Of a stretch of DNA of 6,048 nt, positions 4,673 through 6,048 are shown piece after piece. Made by a program: the position numbers and the translations under genes. The notes beneath the pieces were generated by a model that saw nothing but the letters and a program-made list of their open reading frames with translations, searched no databases and was not told the origin of the DNA. Each line of letters begins with the position of its first letter. Within the stretch, counting starts at the first letter, position 1. This DNA is from JAZNOQ01 sp045589215 (lineage in GTDB: Bacteria; Bacillota; Clostridia; Oscillospirales; CAG-272), in the NCBI GenBank assembly GCA_045589215.1, contig JAZNOQ010000043.1, forward strand, positions 1 through 6,048. The letters are read 5' to 3'.

Positions 4673-5743
4673 ATGATGCTTATGAGAAGATTACTGATCC
4701 TGACCCTCGCGCTTTTGCTCGCGCTTTCGCTCGCCGCCTGCAGTACAGGGGAGAACGGCGACGAGACGACGGGGGGATCGGGTGGCGCGGAGACGACCGA
4801 TCCGTCGACAGGGGAGACCACGGAGGATCCGAATGCGGGCGGCGGCACTGCGGGCGGCGCAGACACCGAACGCGAGTGGAAGAATTACAGCGGCGTCTCG
4901 GTCAAGTCGGGAGACTGCTCGATCAGCCCCTTCAGCGGATTTTTGTCCTCCTATACCGAATACATAGAGAACGGCGAGAGTATGGTCGTGCAGGGCTGCG
5001 GAGAAGGCGCATACAGCATTCTGCGTGATCCGATCGAGACCTTCCCGACCTTGATACGAAGCGGGGACGTGACGGTGAATTTGCCGCAAAACGGGACTTT
5101 GGAGCGCGTTGACCTCGTCGATATGAAGGATCCCGAGCGTGTGCGGACCGAAACCACGCTGAAAGCACTGTCGGGGCTTCGCGCAGGGGAGTACTGTGTT
5201 GTGCTTTTGATCCATACCGAAACCGAGGATAAGGTCTCACAGGAAAAAAACAGCACGGACTGTGAGGACGTTTTCCGCCTTGTTGTGGAAGAGGAGAGTT
5301 ATACAGAAACAAAGGTCGATGTAGGTGCTTTTACGGATGAGCGCGACGGCGTGTCCTTCCGCGTTGACTTTTTTACGGTTCCGCGCCCGTGGTACGGCGA
5401 GCGGATCGAGGGAACGCTGACCTACACGAACAATACGGTAACGGAGCTTTCGCGTTACGTACACGCCTTTGTTGATGCGGGATTCCGTCTCGATCAGGGA
5501 GAGCTGTCGTACGAAAGCGCGCCCCGGAACGAAATGAGCGAGAGCTACGGGACCGTTATGGAGGATGCTCCGCTTCTTGTGACGATCGCCCCGGGGGAGA
5601 CGGTCACGGTGAACTTTTCGGTCGAGGTCCCGTCGGATATATTCGAAAACGATCTCGTATATTTCCTCACCTTCGCGCTGGCGGACAGCGATACCTACAG
5701 AGGGAGTAACGTGATCTGCGATTTCTATTTCCGCGTGCATTAA
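4673..5743 (+). CDS. Lipoprotein of unknown function
   Basis: The 356-residue product begins with a classic lipoprotein signal: Arg5-Arg6, a Leu/Ala-rich core, and lipobox LAAC with the lipidated Cys at 23. It should therefore be anchored on the outer face of the membrane. Residues 24-66 form a flexible, acidic Gly/Thr/Glu linker. A middle region (about 67-212) has four cysteines and no motif I recognise. The C-terminal part (about 214-356) alternates hydrophobic and polar residues in beta-strand fashion (VSFRVDFFTV, IEGTLTYTNN, VTVNFSVEVP) and looks like an immunoglobulin-like beta sandwich. The start is ATG 4673, 8 bases after AAAGGAG (4658-4664). ATGs at 4676 and 4682 are alternatives. Expression probably depends on read-through of the leader terminator. 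The gene stands alone and ends at a strong terminator. It could be a binding or adhesion protein, but the sequence does not decide this. Confidence 0.85.
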   Translation: MMLMRRLLILTLALLLALSLAACSTGENGDETTGGSGGAETTDPSTGETTEDPNAGGGTAGGADTEREWKNYSGVSVKSGDCSISPFSGFLSSYTEYIENGESMVVQGCGEGAYSILRDPIETFPTLIRSGDVTVNLPQNGTLERVDLVDMKDPERVRTETTLKALSGLRAGEYCVVLLIHTETEDKVSQEKNSTDCEDVFRLVVEEESYTETKVDVGAFTDERDGVSFRVDFFTVPRPWYGERIEGTLTYTNNTVTELSRYVHAFVDAGFRLDQGELSYESAPRNEMSESYGTVMEDAPLLVTIAPGETVTVNFSVEVPSDIFENDLVYFLTFALADSDTYRGSNVICDFYFRVH

Positions 5744-5759
5744 GCGCGGAGTACAAAAC

Positions 5760-5793
5760 AAAAATGGTGTCTCAACTTGAGACACCATTTTTT
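5760..5793. terminator. Bidirectional intrinsic terminator after the lipoprotein gene
   Basis: AAAAATGGTGTCTCAA (5760-5775) and its exact reverse complement (5777-5792) are separated by a single C. T-tracts flank the stem on both strands, so it can stop transcription from either side. It lies 16 bases after the lipoprotein stop. Its arms contain the TGTCTCA heptamer repeated at 4129-4165. Confidence 0.9.
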
Positions 5794-5801
5794 ATGAAAG
5801 G

Positions 5802-5969
5802 CTCCCTCCGGGAGGACGCTTAGCGGCGCGAGCGCAATGAATGACACCACGGTGTGGTGTCAGAACGCGAGCGAGCCCGAGCCCGCGCGATGTTTGCCTT
5901 AGGGCAAACTCAACGGTTGGCTTTGCCAACCTGCAGGCGAGACGCTGGCGCCGCAGGCGACTGAGGGAG
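5802..5969. repeat. Large nested inverted-repeat element with several hairpin arms
   Basis: Three nested stems are perfect: CTCCCTC (5802-5808) with GAGGGAG (5963-5969), GCGGCGC (5823-5829) with GCGCCGC (5948-5954), and AGCG (5831-5834) with CGCT (5943-5946). Inside are three perfect hairpins: TGACACCAC-GGT-GTGGTGTCA (5842-5862), GTTTGCC-TTAG-GGCAAAC (5892-5909) and GGTTGGC-TTT-GCCAACC (5915-5931). GCAGGCGA is also repeated directly at 5933 and 5953. No convincing protein is encoded on either strand. It may be a dispersed palindromic element or a structured RNA. No promoter is seen and no flanking target duplication was found. Confidence 0.65.
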
Positions 5970-5980
5970 AGCGCGTTACA

Positions 5981-6048
5981 ATGAAGAAGAATATGAAAGA
6001 TCAAAAACACGCAGGCTCCTTCCACCACTTCGTGGTCCCCCCTCCCGG
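5981..6048 (+). CDS. Possible 5' end of an ORF running off the window
   Basis: ATG at 5981 opens a frame of 22 codons to the window edge, starting MKKNMKDQKH. A GGGAG (5965-5969) is about 11 bases upstream, which is far for a ribosome site. From 6012 the frame enters palindromic repeat sequence (ACCAC-TTC-GTGGT), so the later residues are probably repeat-derived. Whether this is a real gene cannot be judged here. Confidence 0.2.
   Translation, partial: MKKNMKDQKHAGSFHHFVVPPP
6012..6048 (+). repeat. Partial dispersed repeat cut by the window end
   Basis: CTCC-TTCCACCAC-TTC-GTGGT followed by CCCCCCTCCC parallels the first two arms of the 4305-4398 element: CTC, CACCCGC-TTT-GCGGG, then a CTCTCCC arm. 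The stem sequences differ but the order and spacing are alike, so this is probably the start of a diverged copy. Confidence 0.45.

Noticed and set aside
5792..6028. Minus-strand 78-codon open frame near the window end
   Set aside because: It covers the nested inverted-repeat element, and its peptide is a translation of the hairpins.

Overview
The window looks like a chromosomal segment from a fairly GC-rich member of the Clostridia, most likely a gut lineage near the Oscillospirales. This is an inference. It rests on consensus sigma-A promoters (TTGACA, 17 bp, TATAAT), strong AAAGGAG ribosome sites, a FliB-type lysine N-methylase of the clostridial kind, and intergenic DNA crowded with short GC-rich palindromic repeats of a style I recall from such genomes. 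No phage, transposase, CRISPR or plasmid gene is visible.

Layout. Positions 1-18 are the end of a dispersed palindromic repeat in reverse orientation, followed by a hairpin terminator (27-50). A tRNA-Gly(CCC) gene at 146-216 has its own promoter (103-131) and terminator (257-296). A second promoter (334-362) precedes a likely two-gene operon. The first gene encodes an endonuclease/exonuclease/phosphatase-fold hydrolase (420-1196). The second encodes a cysteine-rich FliB-like protein (1203-2135, TTG start). A perfect 32-bp palindrome and a second hairpin (2179-2233) separate this pair from prfC, peptide chain release factor 3 (2265-3857).

From 3858 to 4475 there is no convincing gene. This stretch is built from several repeat types: an AT-stemmed multi-hairpin element, a pentamer run, four 10-bp-spaced TGTCTCA repeats, a set of hairpins headed by GTAGGG, and a 94-nt branched inverted repeat. 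A consensus promoter (4476-4504) then opens a leader that meets an intrinsic terminator (4589-4625) before reaching a lipoprotein gene (4673-5743). That arrangement suggests attenuation or a small RNA. The lipoprotein gene ends at a near-perfect bidirectional terminator (5760-5793). The last 250 bases hold a large nested inverted-repeat element (5802-5969) and the beginning of another repeat.

The genes do not form one pathway: translation (tRNA, RF3), a probable hydrolase/methylase pair, and a surface lipoprotein. All genes are on the + strand. The least explained content is the structured intergenic DNA and the terminator-bearing leader.
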